33,790 nucleotides of DNA. Source: Pseudomonadota bacterium. GTDB lineage: Bacteria; Pseudomonadota; Alphaproteobacteria; Rhodobacterales; Rhodobacteraceae. The position numbers and the translations under genes were made by a program. The notes below the pieces were generated by a model that did not search any database, had not been told where the DNA came from, and saw only the letters and a list, made by a program, of their open reading frames with translations. Within the stretch, counting starts at the first letter, position 1. Every line of letters starts with the position of its first letter. The stretch is from assembly GCA_021845805.1 (NCBI GenBank), contig JAJZVD010000035.1, positions 1 to 33,790 of the forward strand, read 5' to 3'. Shown here in pieces: positions 15,636-22,615 of the stretch.

Positions 15636-16454
15636 ATGCGCGACGGGGTGATCTATGTGGCGAAGGGTTCGGGGTATCTGGATCTTGCCGAACGCTCTGC
15701 GGCCTCGCTCAGGGCGCTGAACCCGGGGCTCGCGGTCGATCTTTACACCGATCAGCCCGCAGTGGCCGAAGGTCTGTTCGACCGGGTTCTGCCGATCCCT
15801 GCCACCGGGCCCACGCCGAAGCTGGCCTGCCTGCCCGAAAGCCGGTTCGACCGCACGCTCTATCTGGATTGCGACACACTGGTGCTGGCGCCCTTCGGCG
15901 ACCTTTTCGACATCCTCGATAGGTTCGAACTGGCCGTGACGCATGACGTGCGGCGCACCTCGGCCCTGGTCCGCGAGGGGCATCTGCATGACACGCCCTA
16001 TGCCTTTCCGCAGATGAACTGCGGGGTCATGCTTTACCGCCGCTCGCCCGCCGTGGCCGCCTTCCTGGCCCAATGGCAGGCGCGCTACCGCGCTGCCGGA
16101 CGGTCGCGCGATCAGGTGACCTTCCGCGATCTGGTCTGGGAAAGCGACATCCGGTTCTATGTCCTGCCCGAGGAATTCAACCTGCGCCGGGTCACCGTGC
16201 TGGATGCCTGGGAGCCGCTGGACGCGCGGCCGACCATCCTGCATTCGCACCGCCTGCTGCAACACCTGCGGGGGGCCGACACGCGGCTGGACGATCTTGC
16301 CGCGATCGTCAGCGCCGAACGGGTGGCGCGGGGCGAGGAATGGGCCGGGCTTGGGCTTTCGGTGCCGGTGGAGCCGGGCGCGGACCCGGCGGCGCCCTTC
16401 CACGCGGCGGAGACACGGGCGGGTCGCGGTGCCGCCACGGGGACGGGCGACTGA
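15636..16454 (+). CDS. Glycosyltransferase, GT-A/family 8-like
   Basis: 272 residues. It opens M-R-D-G-V-I-Y-V-A-K-G and has the sequence R-T-L-Y-L-D-C-D-T at 73-81, whose Asp78-x-Asp80 is the metal- and sugar-nucleotide-binding DxD of GT-A glycosyltransferases, followed by Q-M-N-C-G-V-M-L-Y (about 127-135), as in glycogenin-type family 8 enzymes. The protein is soluble; donor and acceptor are unknown. GGAGGG before the ATG supports this start. The C-terminal 30 residues are Ala/Gly/Arg rich and probably disordered. No other polysaccharide gene lies next to it. Confidence 0.75.
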   Translation: MRDGVIYVAKGSGYLDLAERSAASLRALNPGLAVDLYTDQPAVAEGLFDRVLPIPATGPTPKLACLPESRFDRTLYLDCDTLVLAPFGDLFDILDRFELAVTHDVRRTSALVREGHLHDTPYAFPQMNCGVMLYRRSPAVAAFLAQWQARYRAAGRSRDQVTFRDLVWESDIRFYVLPEEFNLRRVTVLDAWEPLDARPTILHSHRLLQHLRGADTRLDDLAAIVSAERVARGEEWAGLGLSVPVEPGADPAAPFHAAETRAGRGAATGTGD

Positions 16455-16531
16455 GTGCGGAAAGGGCGGCCGACCCTTGCCCCGGCGCACGAGTTCCCTA
16501 AGGTGGCGCTGCCTGACGAACAGGGGGCGTG

Positions 16532-17419
16532 ATGCCGGTAGAGACTTGGGATGAGATCCGCACCGCCTTTCACGTGGCGCGACTTGGCACGGTGTCGGGC
16601 GCGGCCGAGGTATTGGGGGTGCACCACGCCACGGTGATCCGGCATATCGACGCGCTGGAAAAGCGGCTGGGCGTGCGGCTTTTCCAGCGCCACGCCCGCG
16701 GCTACACGCCGACCGAGGCGGGCAGCGATCTGTTGCAGGTGGCGCAGGCGACCGAGGACCAGTTCGCCCAGTTCGCCGCCCGCATCAAGGGCCGCGGCGA
16801 GGCGGTGACGGGCGAGCTTGTCGTGACCTCGCTGCCCGACCTGATGCCGCATCTGGCGCCCGTGCTGGTGGGCTTTCAGCAGCAGCATCCGGGGCTTCGG
16901 GTGCGCTACCTGACCGATACGCGGCTTCTGAAGCTCGAATACGGCGAGGCGCATGTGGCCATCCGCGCCGGGCGCGCGCCGGGCGAGCCCGACAACGTCG
17001 TGCAGCCCTTCCTGCAGATCGGCTTCGGGCTTTATGGCGCGCGAAGCTACATCGACCGCGCGGGCCGCCCCGAGACCGAGGCGGACCTTGCCCGCCACAG
17101 CTTCATCGGCCCCGACAGCGATGCCAACCGCGCGCCCTTCTTCCGCTGGCTGGTGCAGGCGATGCCGACCGACGCGGTCACCTTCCGCTGCACCGACATC
17201 GGCGCGATGCAGGTGGCGGTGGAACAGGGCGCGGGGCTTGGCTTCCTGCCCGCCTGGTGGGCCCGGAACCAGACGGGGCTGGTCGAGGTGATGCCGCCGC
17301 GGCCCGACTGGCAGGTGGAACTGTGGCTGGTGACCCATGTCGACCTGCACCGCACCACCAAGGTTCAGGCGTTTCTCGCCCATCTCAAGCAGGAGGCGAA
17401 ATCCTGGCCGCTGTTCTGA
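16532..17419 (+). CDS. LysR family transcriptional regulator
   Basis: 295 residues: N-terminal winged helix-turn-helix (about 5-65: F-H-V-A-R-L-G-T-V-S-G-A-A-E-V-L-G-V-H-H-A-T-V-I-R-H-I) and a LysR-type substrate-binding domain (about 90-290). A GTG directly precedes the ATG chosen. It is on the same strand as the EamA transporter and the two genes nearly touch, so it may control that transporter; LysR regulators more often face their target divergently, so this is a guess. Inducer unknown. Confidence 0.92.
   Translation: MPVETWDEIRTAFHVARLGTVSGAAEVLGVHHATVIRHIDALEKRLGVRLFQRHARGYTPTEAGSDLLQVAQATEDQFAQFAARIKGRGEAVTGELVVTSLPDLMPHLAPVLVGFQQQHPGLRVRYLTDTRLLKLEYGEAHVAIRAGRAPGEPDNVVQPFLQIGFGLYGARSYIDRAGRPETEADLARHSFIGPDSDANRAPFFRWLVQAMPTDAVTFRCTDIGAMQVAVEQGAGLGFLPAWWARNQTGLVEVMPPRPDWQVELWLVTHVDLHRTTKVQAFLAHLKQEAKSWPLF
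17391..17406 (+). promoter_or_regulatory. Strong Shine-Dalgarno facing a CTG codon at the start of the EamA gene
   Basis: AGGAGG (17391-17396) lies inside the end of the LysR gene and is followed after 7 bases by CTG (17404), which is in frame with the EamA transporter. The nearest ATG in that frame is 42 bases further on. This suggests initiation at CTG, giving 14 more residues. Confidence 0.45.
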
Positions 17420-17445
17420 GCCCGCAGGCCCGCGGGCATCTGGCG

Positions 17446-18291
17446 ATGCTGGCGTTTTCGGCGCTGGTCGCGGGGTCCTTCGCGCTGGGCTCGATGGCGG
17501 CCAACCTGATCGCCCCCGCCGCGCTGAATGCGCTGCGTTTTGCCATCGCGGCGGTGGTGATCGGGGCGCTCGCCGGCGTCACGACCGGCCTGCCGCGCCG
17601 GGCCGCCGAGGCGCCCTGGCGCTACCTGGTGCTGGGCGGCCTCTTCTCGGGCTATTTCGTGCTGATGTTCTATGGCTTGCAGACCGCGGCGCCGGTCTCG
17701 GCCGCGGCGGTCTTTACCCTGACGCCGGTGATGGCCGGGGGCTTCGGTTGGCTCTTGTTGCGGCAGGTGACCACGCCGCGCATGGCGCTGGCTCTGGCCA
17801 TCGGCGGGGCGGGGGCGCTGTGGGTGATCTTTCGCGGCGATCCGGCGGCCTTGCTGGCCTTTCACGTCGGGCGGGGCGAAGAGCTCTATTTCCTCGGCTG
17901 CATCGCGCACGCGGTCTATACGCCAATGGTGCGCAAGCTGAACCGGGGCGAGCCGCCGGTGGTCTTCACCTTCGGCACCCTGCTGGCCGGGACGCTGGTG
18001 ATGACCGTCTTCGGCTGGCACGACCTGCGCGCGACCGACTGGGCGCATCTGCCCGCGATCGTCTGGATCACGCTGATCTACCTCGCGCTCTTCGCCTCGG
18101 CCGCCAGTTTCACGCTGTTGCAGACCGCGACCATGGTGCTGCCGTCGGCCAAGGTGATGGCCTATACCTACCTGGTGCCAAGCTGGGTGATCCTGTGGCA
18201 GATCGCGCTGGGCCACGGGGCACCGCCCGCCACGGTGGGAGTGGGCGTGGGGCTGACGGGGGTGGCGCTGATCCTGCTCTTGCGCGACTGA
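17446..18291 (+). CDS. EamA/DMT family drug-metabolite exporter
   Basis: 281 residues from the first ATG, with about ten hydrophobic helices and the two EamA repeats expected of drug/metabolite transporters of the inner membrane (for example R-F-A-I-A-A-V-V-I-G in the first repeat; Y-T-Y-L-V-P-S-W in the second). Substrate unknown; relatives export amino acids or small metabolites. The true start may be a CTG at 17404, which overlaps the LysR gene and has a consensus ribosome binding site (see 17391). With the ATG start the first helix is still complete. Transcribed with the LysR gene upstream. Confidence 0.85.
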   Translation: MLAFSALVAGSFALGSMAANLIAPAALNALRFAIAAVVIGALAGVTTGLPRRAAEAPWRYLVLGGLFSGYFVLMFYGLQTAAPVSAAAVFTLTPVMAGGFGWLLLRQVTTPRMALALAIGGAGALWVIFRGDPAALLAFHVGRGEELYFLGCIAHAVYTPMVRKLNRGEPPVVFTFGTLLAGTLVMTVFGWHDLRATDWAHLPAIVWITLIYLALFASAASFTLLQTATMVLPSAKVMAYTYLVPSWVILWQIALGHGAPPATVGVGVGLTGVALILLLRD

Positions 18292-18357
18292 GCCGGGGCT
18301 TGAACCGCGGGCGGTCCGGCGCCATGTATTCCGCAACCTGAATATATGGAGGACGCC

Positions 18358-18804
18358 GTGGCCGAGGCCGTGAAGCTGACATGTACGCAGTGCGGGCAGG
18401 CGAACCGCATCCCCGCCGAGCGCCTGGGCGCGGGGCCCAAATGCGGGGTCTGCGGGGCGAAGCTGGCCGATGGGGCGGTGGGCGAGCTGGACATGCCCAC
18501 GCTGAGCAAGGCGGTCCGCGGGGATGACCTGCCGATCCTGATCGACTTCTGGGCGCCCTGGTGCGGCCCCTGCCGGATGATGGCGCCGGAATTTGCCAAG
18601 GCGGCCAAGGGGCTGGCACCGCGGGTGCGGTTTGCCAAGATCAACACCGAGGATCACCCCGAGGCCTCGCAACGCTTCGGCATCCGCGGCATCCCGCTGT
18701 TGATCCTGTTCCACAAGGGGCGGGAAGTGGCGCGCCTGACCGGCGCGCGGCCCGCAGTCGAGATCGACCGCTTCGTGCGCGATCACGTTGCGATGGCCGC
18801 CTGA
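18358..18804 (+). CDS. trxC: Thioredoxin of the TrxC (thioredoxin 2) type
   Basis: 148 residues from GTG. An N-terminal zinc ribbon with Cys9-x2-Cys12 and Cys29-x2-Cys32 precedes a thioredoxin fold with active site Trp68-Cys-Gly-Pro-Cys72 and the cis-proline in G-I-P. TrxC reduces protein disulfides in the cytoplasm and is often tied to oxidative stress. The GTG at 18358 is chosen since GGAGG sits at 18348-18352; the in-frame ATG at 18346 contains that ribosome binding site and is less likely. Confidence 0.92.
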   Translation: MAEAVKLTCTQCGQANRIPAERLGAGPKCGVCGAKLADGAVGELDMPTLSKAVRGDDLPILIDFWAPWCGPCRMMAPEFAKAAKGLAPRVRFAKINTEDHPEASQRFGIRGIPLLILFHKGREVARLTGARPAVEIDRFVRDHVAMAA

Positions 18805-18812
18805 GGATTCTT

Positions 18813-18838
18813 CCGGGGGGCGCTTGACATCCCCCCGG
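18813..18838 (+). repeat. 8-bp stem-loop after trxC enclosing the tRNA -35 box
   Basis: CCGGGGGG (18813-18820) and CCCCCCGG (18831-18838) pair perfectly around a 10-base loop, CGCTTGACAT, that contains the tRNA promoter's TTGACA. It starts nine bases after the trxC stop. No T-run follows, so it would be at best a weak terminator for trxC. Confidence 0.55.
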
Positions 18839-18852
18839 CCTTGCGCCAAACA
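18824..18852 (+). promoter_or_regulatory. Promoter of tRNA-Ala
   Basis: TTGACA (18824-18829), 17-base spacer, CAAACA (18847-18852). A perfect -35 at ideal distance from a weak -10; the expected start is a few bases before the tRNA at 18863. Confidence 0.7.
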
Positions 18853-18862
18853 GCGCGCCCAT

Positions 18863-18938
18863 GGGGCTGTAGCTCAGTTGGGAGAGCGCATCGTTCGCAA
18901 TGATGAGGTCAGGGGTTCGATCCCCCTCAGCTCCACCA
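18863..18938 (+). tRNA. tRNA-Ala (anticodon CGC)
   Basis: 76 bases including an encoded CCA end. The acceptor stem GGGGCTG pairs with CAGCTCC (one G-U), the D arm is GCTC...GAGC, the anticodon loop is TTCGCAA with CGC at the centre (reads GCG), and the T arm is GGGG-TTCGATC-CCCC. The G-U closing pair of the anticodon stem is the only irregularity. Confidence 0.96.
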
Positions 18939-18963
18939 GAAACCACGGGGTTTCAAAGGGATA

Positions 18964-18992
18964 AGGGCGCCGCAGGGCGCCCTTTCCTTTTC
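18964..18992 (+). terminator. Intrinsic terminator of tRNA-Ala
   Basis: AGGGCGCC, loop GCAG, GGCGCCCT, then TTCCTTTTT-like pyrimidine run (18984-18992). It lies 25 bases after the tRNA. Confidence 0.85.
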
Positions 18993-19048
18993 CGGTGCAT
19001 TCCCGCCGGAATCGTGCCATGCTGCGCTGCGGCGTAGGTGGAGGCGGC

Positions 19049-19681
19049 ATGGCGGGCAAGGTCATCACGATGGCCCAGCAGAAGGGCGGCAGCGGCAAGA
19101 CCACGCTGGCTGTGAACCTTGCGGTGGCGTTCCGGCGGCGGGGCATGACGGTTGCGCTGCTTGACACCGATCCGCAGGGCAGCCTTGGCCGCTGGTTCAT
19201 GGCCCGGCGCGAACGGCTGGGCGAGGCGGGGATGGAATTTTCCACCGCCTCGGCCTGGGGGGTTTCCTATGAATGCGAGAAACTGCGCAAGCAGGTGGAC
19301 GTGGTGCTGGTCGACACGCCGCCCAAGGTGGATGCCGACCTGCGCCCCGCGCTGCGCGAGGCCGACCTGATTCTGGTGCCGGTGGCGGCCAGTCATGTCG
19401 ACCTCTGGGCCACCGAAGGGGTGCTTGATCTGGCGGCGCGCGAAAGGCGGCGGGTCACGGTGGTGCTGAACCGCGCCAAGGCGGGCACCCGGCTGGCCGA
19501 GGAGGTGGCCGAGGCGGCGGCCGGGCTGACTGCCGATCTGGCGGTGTCCCGGATCGCGAACCGGGTGATCTATGCCGAAACGCTGGGCCAGGGCCTTGGC
19601 GCGCAGGAAGGCGGGCGCAGCGCGGCACGGGACGAGATCGACGCGCTGGCCGACGAGGTGCTGGCCCGGCTGGCCCCCTAG
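19049..19681 (+). CDS. Orphan ParA family ATPase
   Basis: 210 residues, the short ParA type without an N-terminal DNA-binding domain. Deviant Walker A K-G-G-S-G-K-T (12-18), switch I region D-T-D-P-Q-G-S (39-45) and Walker B V-V-L-V-D-T-P-P-K. Such ATPases position cargo (plasmids, chemoreceptor clusters, carboxysomes) by forming gradients on the nucleoid. No parB-like or centromere-like partner lies beside it, so the cargo is unknown. The ATG at 19049 has GGAGG upstream and gives the normal N-terminus; earlier in-frame codons lie just behind the tRNA terminator. The stop overlaps the end of the small convergent membrane gene. Confidence 0.88.
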   Translation: MAGKVITMAQQKGGSGKTTLAVNLAVAFRRRGMTVALLDTDPQGSLGRWFMARRERLGEAGMEFSTASAWGVSYECEKLRKQVDVVLVDTPPKVDADLRPALREADLILVPVAASHVDLWATEGVLDLAARERRRVTVVLNRAKAGTRLAEEVAEAAAGLTADLAVSRIANRVIYAETLGQGLGAQEGGRSAARDEIDALADEVLARLAP

Positions 19682-19863
19682 GCTTTCGGGCCGCGCAGGA
19701 TCAGCATCCAGAAGGCATAGAGGCCCGCGGCCGCGAACAGCGCGGCCCAGCCGGTATTGCCGCGCACCGCCTCGACGGCGGCCCAGGCCAGCGGCACCAG
19801 CGCCGTGGCCCAGCGGCGCCAGGCGGGGCGGAAGAACGGATCGTTCGGATCAAGAAGCTGCAT
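19678..19863 (-). CDS. Small hypothetical membrane protein, 61 residues
   Basis: Begins M-Q-L-L-D-P-N-D-P-F-F-R-P-A-W-R-R-W and continues with two hydrophobic segments (about 18-34 and 38-55), ending L-R-G-P-K-A. The D-P-N-x-P-F-F-R-P start resembles small proteins I associate with Rhodobacterales, but I know of no function. It is convergent with parA and overlaps its last four bases. Confidence 0.72.
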   Translation of the reverse strand: MQLLDPNDPFFRPAWRRWATALVPLAWAAVEAVRGNTGWAALFAAAGLYAFWMLILRGPKA

Positions 19864-19983
19864 GACGCGACCCTATCCGGCCGCACCGTCCGGGGGAAGG
19901 GGGCCGGGCAACCCCGCGCCCCGCAGACGCTTCCGCATCCCGCGGTCCCGCTCTAAGGTCGGCCGCAACCGGGGGAGGGCGCG

Positions 19984-21123
19984 ATGATCGAACTTGCGGC
20001 AGAGGGTGTCTATGTGGGGCGGGCCTGGCAGGCGGGGGTGGGGCCGGTGCTGGTGACGCCGCGGGCGGGGATGCTGGTCGACATCACCAGCCGCGCCGCG
20101 CCCACGCTCAGCGCGCTCTTCGACCTGCCCGATCCCGCGGCCCATGTGCAGGCGGCGGCGGGCGTCCCCCTTGGCCCGCTGGCCGGGATCGCCGCGGCCT
20201 CGGTCGAACCCGTGGCCGAGGTCACCCGGCTTCTGGCCCCGGCCGACCTGCAGGCGCTGAAGGCGGCGGGCGTCACCTTCGCCCGCTCGATGATCGAACG
20301 GGTGATCGAGGAACGCGCGGGCGGCGACCCGGCGCGGGCCGAGGCGATCCGGGCGCGGGTGGCCGGCGCGATCGGTGATTCGCTGCGCAACCTCGTGCCC
20401 GGCTCGCCCGCCGCGGCCGAGGTGAAGCGGCTGTTGCAAGCCGAGGGGCTCTGGAGCCAGTATCTCGAGGTCGGGATCGGCCCGGATGCCGAGGTCTTCA
20501 CAAAGGGCCAGCCGATGAGCGCGGTGGGCTGGGGGGCCAGCGTCGGCCTGCACCCGGTCAGCCACTGGAACAACCCCGAGCCCGAAGCCGTGCTGGCGGT
20601 CGACAGCCGTGGCCGGATCGTGGGTGCGACGCTTGGCAACGACGTGAACCTGCGCGATGTGGAGGGGCGTTCGGCGCTGCTTCTGGGCAAGGCCAAGGAC
20701 AACAACGCCTCGGCCGGGCTGGGGCCCTTCGTGCGGCTGTTCGATGGCCGCTTCACGCTGGACACCGTGCGGCGGATGGACCTGACGATGACGGTCGAGG
20801 GGCGCGACGGGTTCCGGCTGACCGGGCGATCCTCGATGGCCGAGATGAGCCGCGACCCTGCCGATCTGGTGGCCCAGGCGCGCGGGCGGCATCACCAGTA
20901 CCCCGACGGGCTGATGCTGTACCTTGGCACCATGTTCGCCCCGGTACAGGACCGCGACGCGCCGGGGCAGGGCTTCACCCACCATCCCGGCGACGTGGTG
21001 ACGATCTCGGCGCCCGAACTCGGGGCGCTGGTGAATACGGTCCGGCTGTCGACCGAGGCGCCGGAATGGACGTTCGGCACCGGCGCGCTGATGCGCAATC
21101 TGGCCGGGCGCGGGCTCATCTGA
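19984..21123 (+). CDS. Fumarylacetoacetate hydrolase-superfamily protein, probably 2-keto-3-deoxy-sugar-acid dehydratase-like
   Basis: 379 residues; the catalytic C-terminal FAH fold carries the metal-binding N-N-P-E-P-E (about 197-202) and G-N-D-V-N-L-R-D, with G-Q-G-F-T-H near the C-terminal end. The length and blocks such as L-L-A-P-A-D-L-Q-x-L-K-A-A-G-V-T-F and L-W-S-Q-Y-L-E-V are those I recall for Caulobacter XylX, the 2-keto-3-deoxy-xylonate dehydratase of the Weimberg pentose pathway. A related dehydratase on pentonate or hexonate derivatives is therefore likely; the exact substrate is open. No other pentose genes are near, and the gene is followed by pepT 57 bp later. Confidence 0.8.
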   Translation: MIELAAEGVYVGRAWQAGVGPVLVTPRAGMLVDITSRAAPTLSALFDLPDPAAHVQAAAGVPLGPLAGIAAASVEPVAEVTRLLAPADLQALKAAGVTFARSMIERVIEERAGGDPARAEAIRARVAGAIGDSLRNLVPGSPAAAEVKRLLQAEGLWSQYLEVGIGPDAEVFTKGQPMSAVGWGASVGLHPVSHWNNPEPEAVLAVDSRGRIVGATLGNDVNLRDVEGRSALLLGKAKDNNASAGLGPFVRLFDGRFTLDTVRRMDLTMTVEGRDGFRLTGRSSMAEMSRDPADLVAQARGRHHQYPDGLMLYLGTMFAPVQDRDAPGQGFTHHPGDVVTISAPELGALVNTVRLSTEAPEWTFGTGALMRNLAGRGLI

Positions 21124-21180
21124 CGGGTTGACACCGGCGGCAGGCGGGCGCCCTTTTCCCGCACAACGCCGGAGAGACCC

Positions 21181-22419
21181 ATGCGCACCGAATTCGATGA
21201 TGCTCTTGCCGACCGCCTCTGCCGCTATGCCGCGGTGGATACCCAAAGCGACGAGAACGCCGAAGGGTCGCCCAGCACGGCGATCCAGTTGACCCTGCAG
21301 CGGATGCTGGTGGACGAGCTGACCGCGATCGGCGCGCAGGATGTGACGCTGACCGACTATGGCGTGGTGCTGGCCACCGTTCCGGGCAACATCGACGGCG
21401 CCCCGGTGATGGGCTGGCTGGCCCATGTCGACACCGCCCCCGCCTACAACGCCACCGGGGTCAAGCCGCGGGTGCATCGCGGCTACAACGGTGGCCCGAT
21501 CACCTATCCCGATGCGCCGGGCCTCGTGCTCTCGCCCGAGGTGTCGCCCTATCTTGCGGGCAAGATCGGCGATGACATCATCACCGCCAGCGGCGCGACC
21601 CTGCTGGGGGCCGATGACAAGGCGGGCGTCGCGATCATCATGACGGCCGCGCAGCACCTTCTGGCCAACCCCGAGCTGCGGCACGGCCCGATCCGCATCG
21701 CCTTCACCCCGGATGAAGAGATCGGCCGCGGCGTCGACCCGCGCCTGCCCAAGGATCTGGGCGCGGCCTTCGCCTATACGTTCGACGGCGGCGCCGCGGG
21801 CGAGGTGGAATACGAGACCTTCTCGGCCGATCAGGCGGTGGTCACGATCACCGGCGTGTCGGCCCACCCGGGCACCGCCAGGGGCAGGATGGTGAACGCG
21901 CTGCACCTGGCGGCCAAGATCGTGCAGACCCTGCCGCAGGACAGCCAGACACCAGAGACGACCGAGGGCCGCGACGGGTTCCTGCATGTCTACGAGATCA
22001 CCGGCACCACGGCCGCGGCCGAGATGCGCTTCATCCTGCGGGATTTCGAGCGCGCGGGGCTGGCGGCAAAGGGCGAACTGCTGAAGACCGTCTGCGCTGC
22101 GGTTCAGGCGACCGAACCGCGTGCGACCATCGCGGTGGCGATCCGGCCGCAATATCGCAACATGCGCTACTGGCTGGAAACCGACATGCGCCCGGTCGAG
22201 CTTGCCTTCGCGGCAACTCGCGCAGCGGGGATGGAGCCGGTCTCGGTGCCGATCCGCGGTGGCACCGACGGTTCGCGCTTGACCGAGATGGGGGTGCCCA
22301 CGCCGAACCTGTTCACCGGGATGCAGGACATCCACGGCCCGCTGGAGTGGGTGAGCGTGCAGGACATGGCGGCCGCGACCCGGATGGCGCTGTCGCTTGC
22401 ACAACTTGCGGCGGAATGA
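21181..22419 (+). CDS. pepT: Peptidase T (tripeptide aminopeptidase)
   Basis: 412 residues, full length for the M20B dizinc peptidase that removes the N-terminal residue of tripeptides in the cytoplasm. Metal and catalytic positions: His82 and Asp84 (A-H-V-D-T-A-P), Asp145 (G-A-D-D-K-A-G), the Glu179-Glu180 pair (T-P-D-E-E-I-G), and the dimerisation-domain His in V-S-A-H-P-G. It may be co-transcribed with the preceding FAH-family gene; G-GAGAGA lies before the ATG. Confidence 0.95.
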   Translation: MRTEFDDALADRLCRYAAVDTQSDENAEGSPSTAIQLTLQRMLVDELTAIGAQDVTLTDYGVVLATVPGNIDGAPVMGWLAHVDTAPAYNATGVKPRVHRGYNGGPITYPDAPGLVLSPEVSPYLAGKIGDDIITASGATLLGADDKAGVAIIMTAAQHLLANPELRHGPIRIAFTPDEEIGRGVDPRLPKDLGAAFAYTFDGGAAGEVEYETFSADQAVVTITGVSAHPGTARGRMVNALHLAAKIVQTLPQDSQTPETTEGRDGFLHVYEITGTTAAAEMRFILRDFERAGLAAKGELLKTVCAAVQATEPRATIAVAIRPQYRNMRYWLETDMRPVELAFAATRAAGMEPVSVPIRGGTDGSRLTEMGVPTPNLFTGMQDIHGPLEWVSVQDMAAATRMALSLAQLAAE

Positions 22420-22553
22420 CCCGGGCCGATTGCAAAGCCCTTTCTGTCTGCCAAACATCTTGCGCTTCGTGAAAAAACACCTCAGGGTTGCGGGGTGGCC
22501 CCTACGGGGTGGTTGCGAGCGGGGACGCCGTCGTGGCGCAAGGCGTGTTGGTC

Positions 22554-22578
22554 CCTGCCACCGGACAGTGGTGGCAGG
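22554..22578 (+). repeat. 9-bp stem-loop in the leader of the GGDEF/EAL gene
   Basis: CCTGCCACC (22554-22562), 7-base loop, GGTGGCAGG (22570-22578), exact. It stands 38 bases before the start codon and is not followed by T. The 196-bp gap between pepT and this gene also holds short GC repeats around 22496-22510. It could be a leader structure or an operator. Confidence 0.5.
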
Positions 22579-22615
22579 CTGGGTTGAACGGTGGTGATGC
22601 CCCGGAGGTGCGCGG

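Noticed and set aside
13720-15651. Long plus-strand frames opposite ffh.
   Set aside because: Antisense shadows; ffh is certain on the minus strand.
18863-19681. tRNA next to a ParA gene, as at integrated elements.
   Set aside because: No integrase, no repeated tRNA 3' end downstream, codon use as in neighbours; no evidence for an island.
22428-22615. GCAAAGCC before the c-di-GMP gene, reminiscent of a GEMM riboswitch.
   Set aside because: The remaining conserved elements (tetraloop, receptor, second stem) are not present, so a c-di-GMP riboswitch is not supported.
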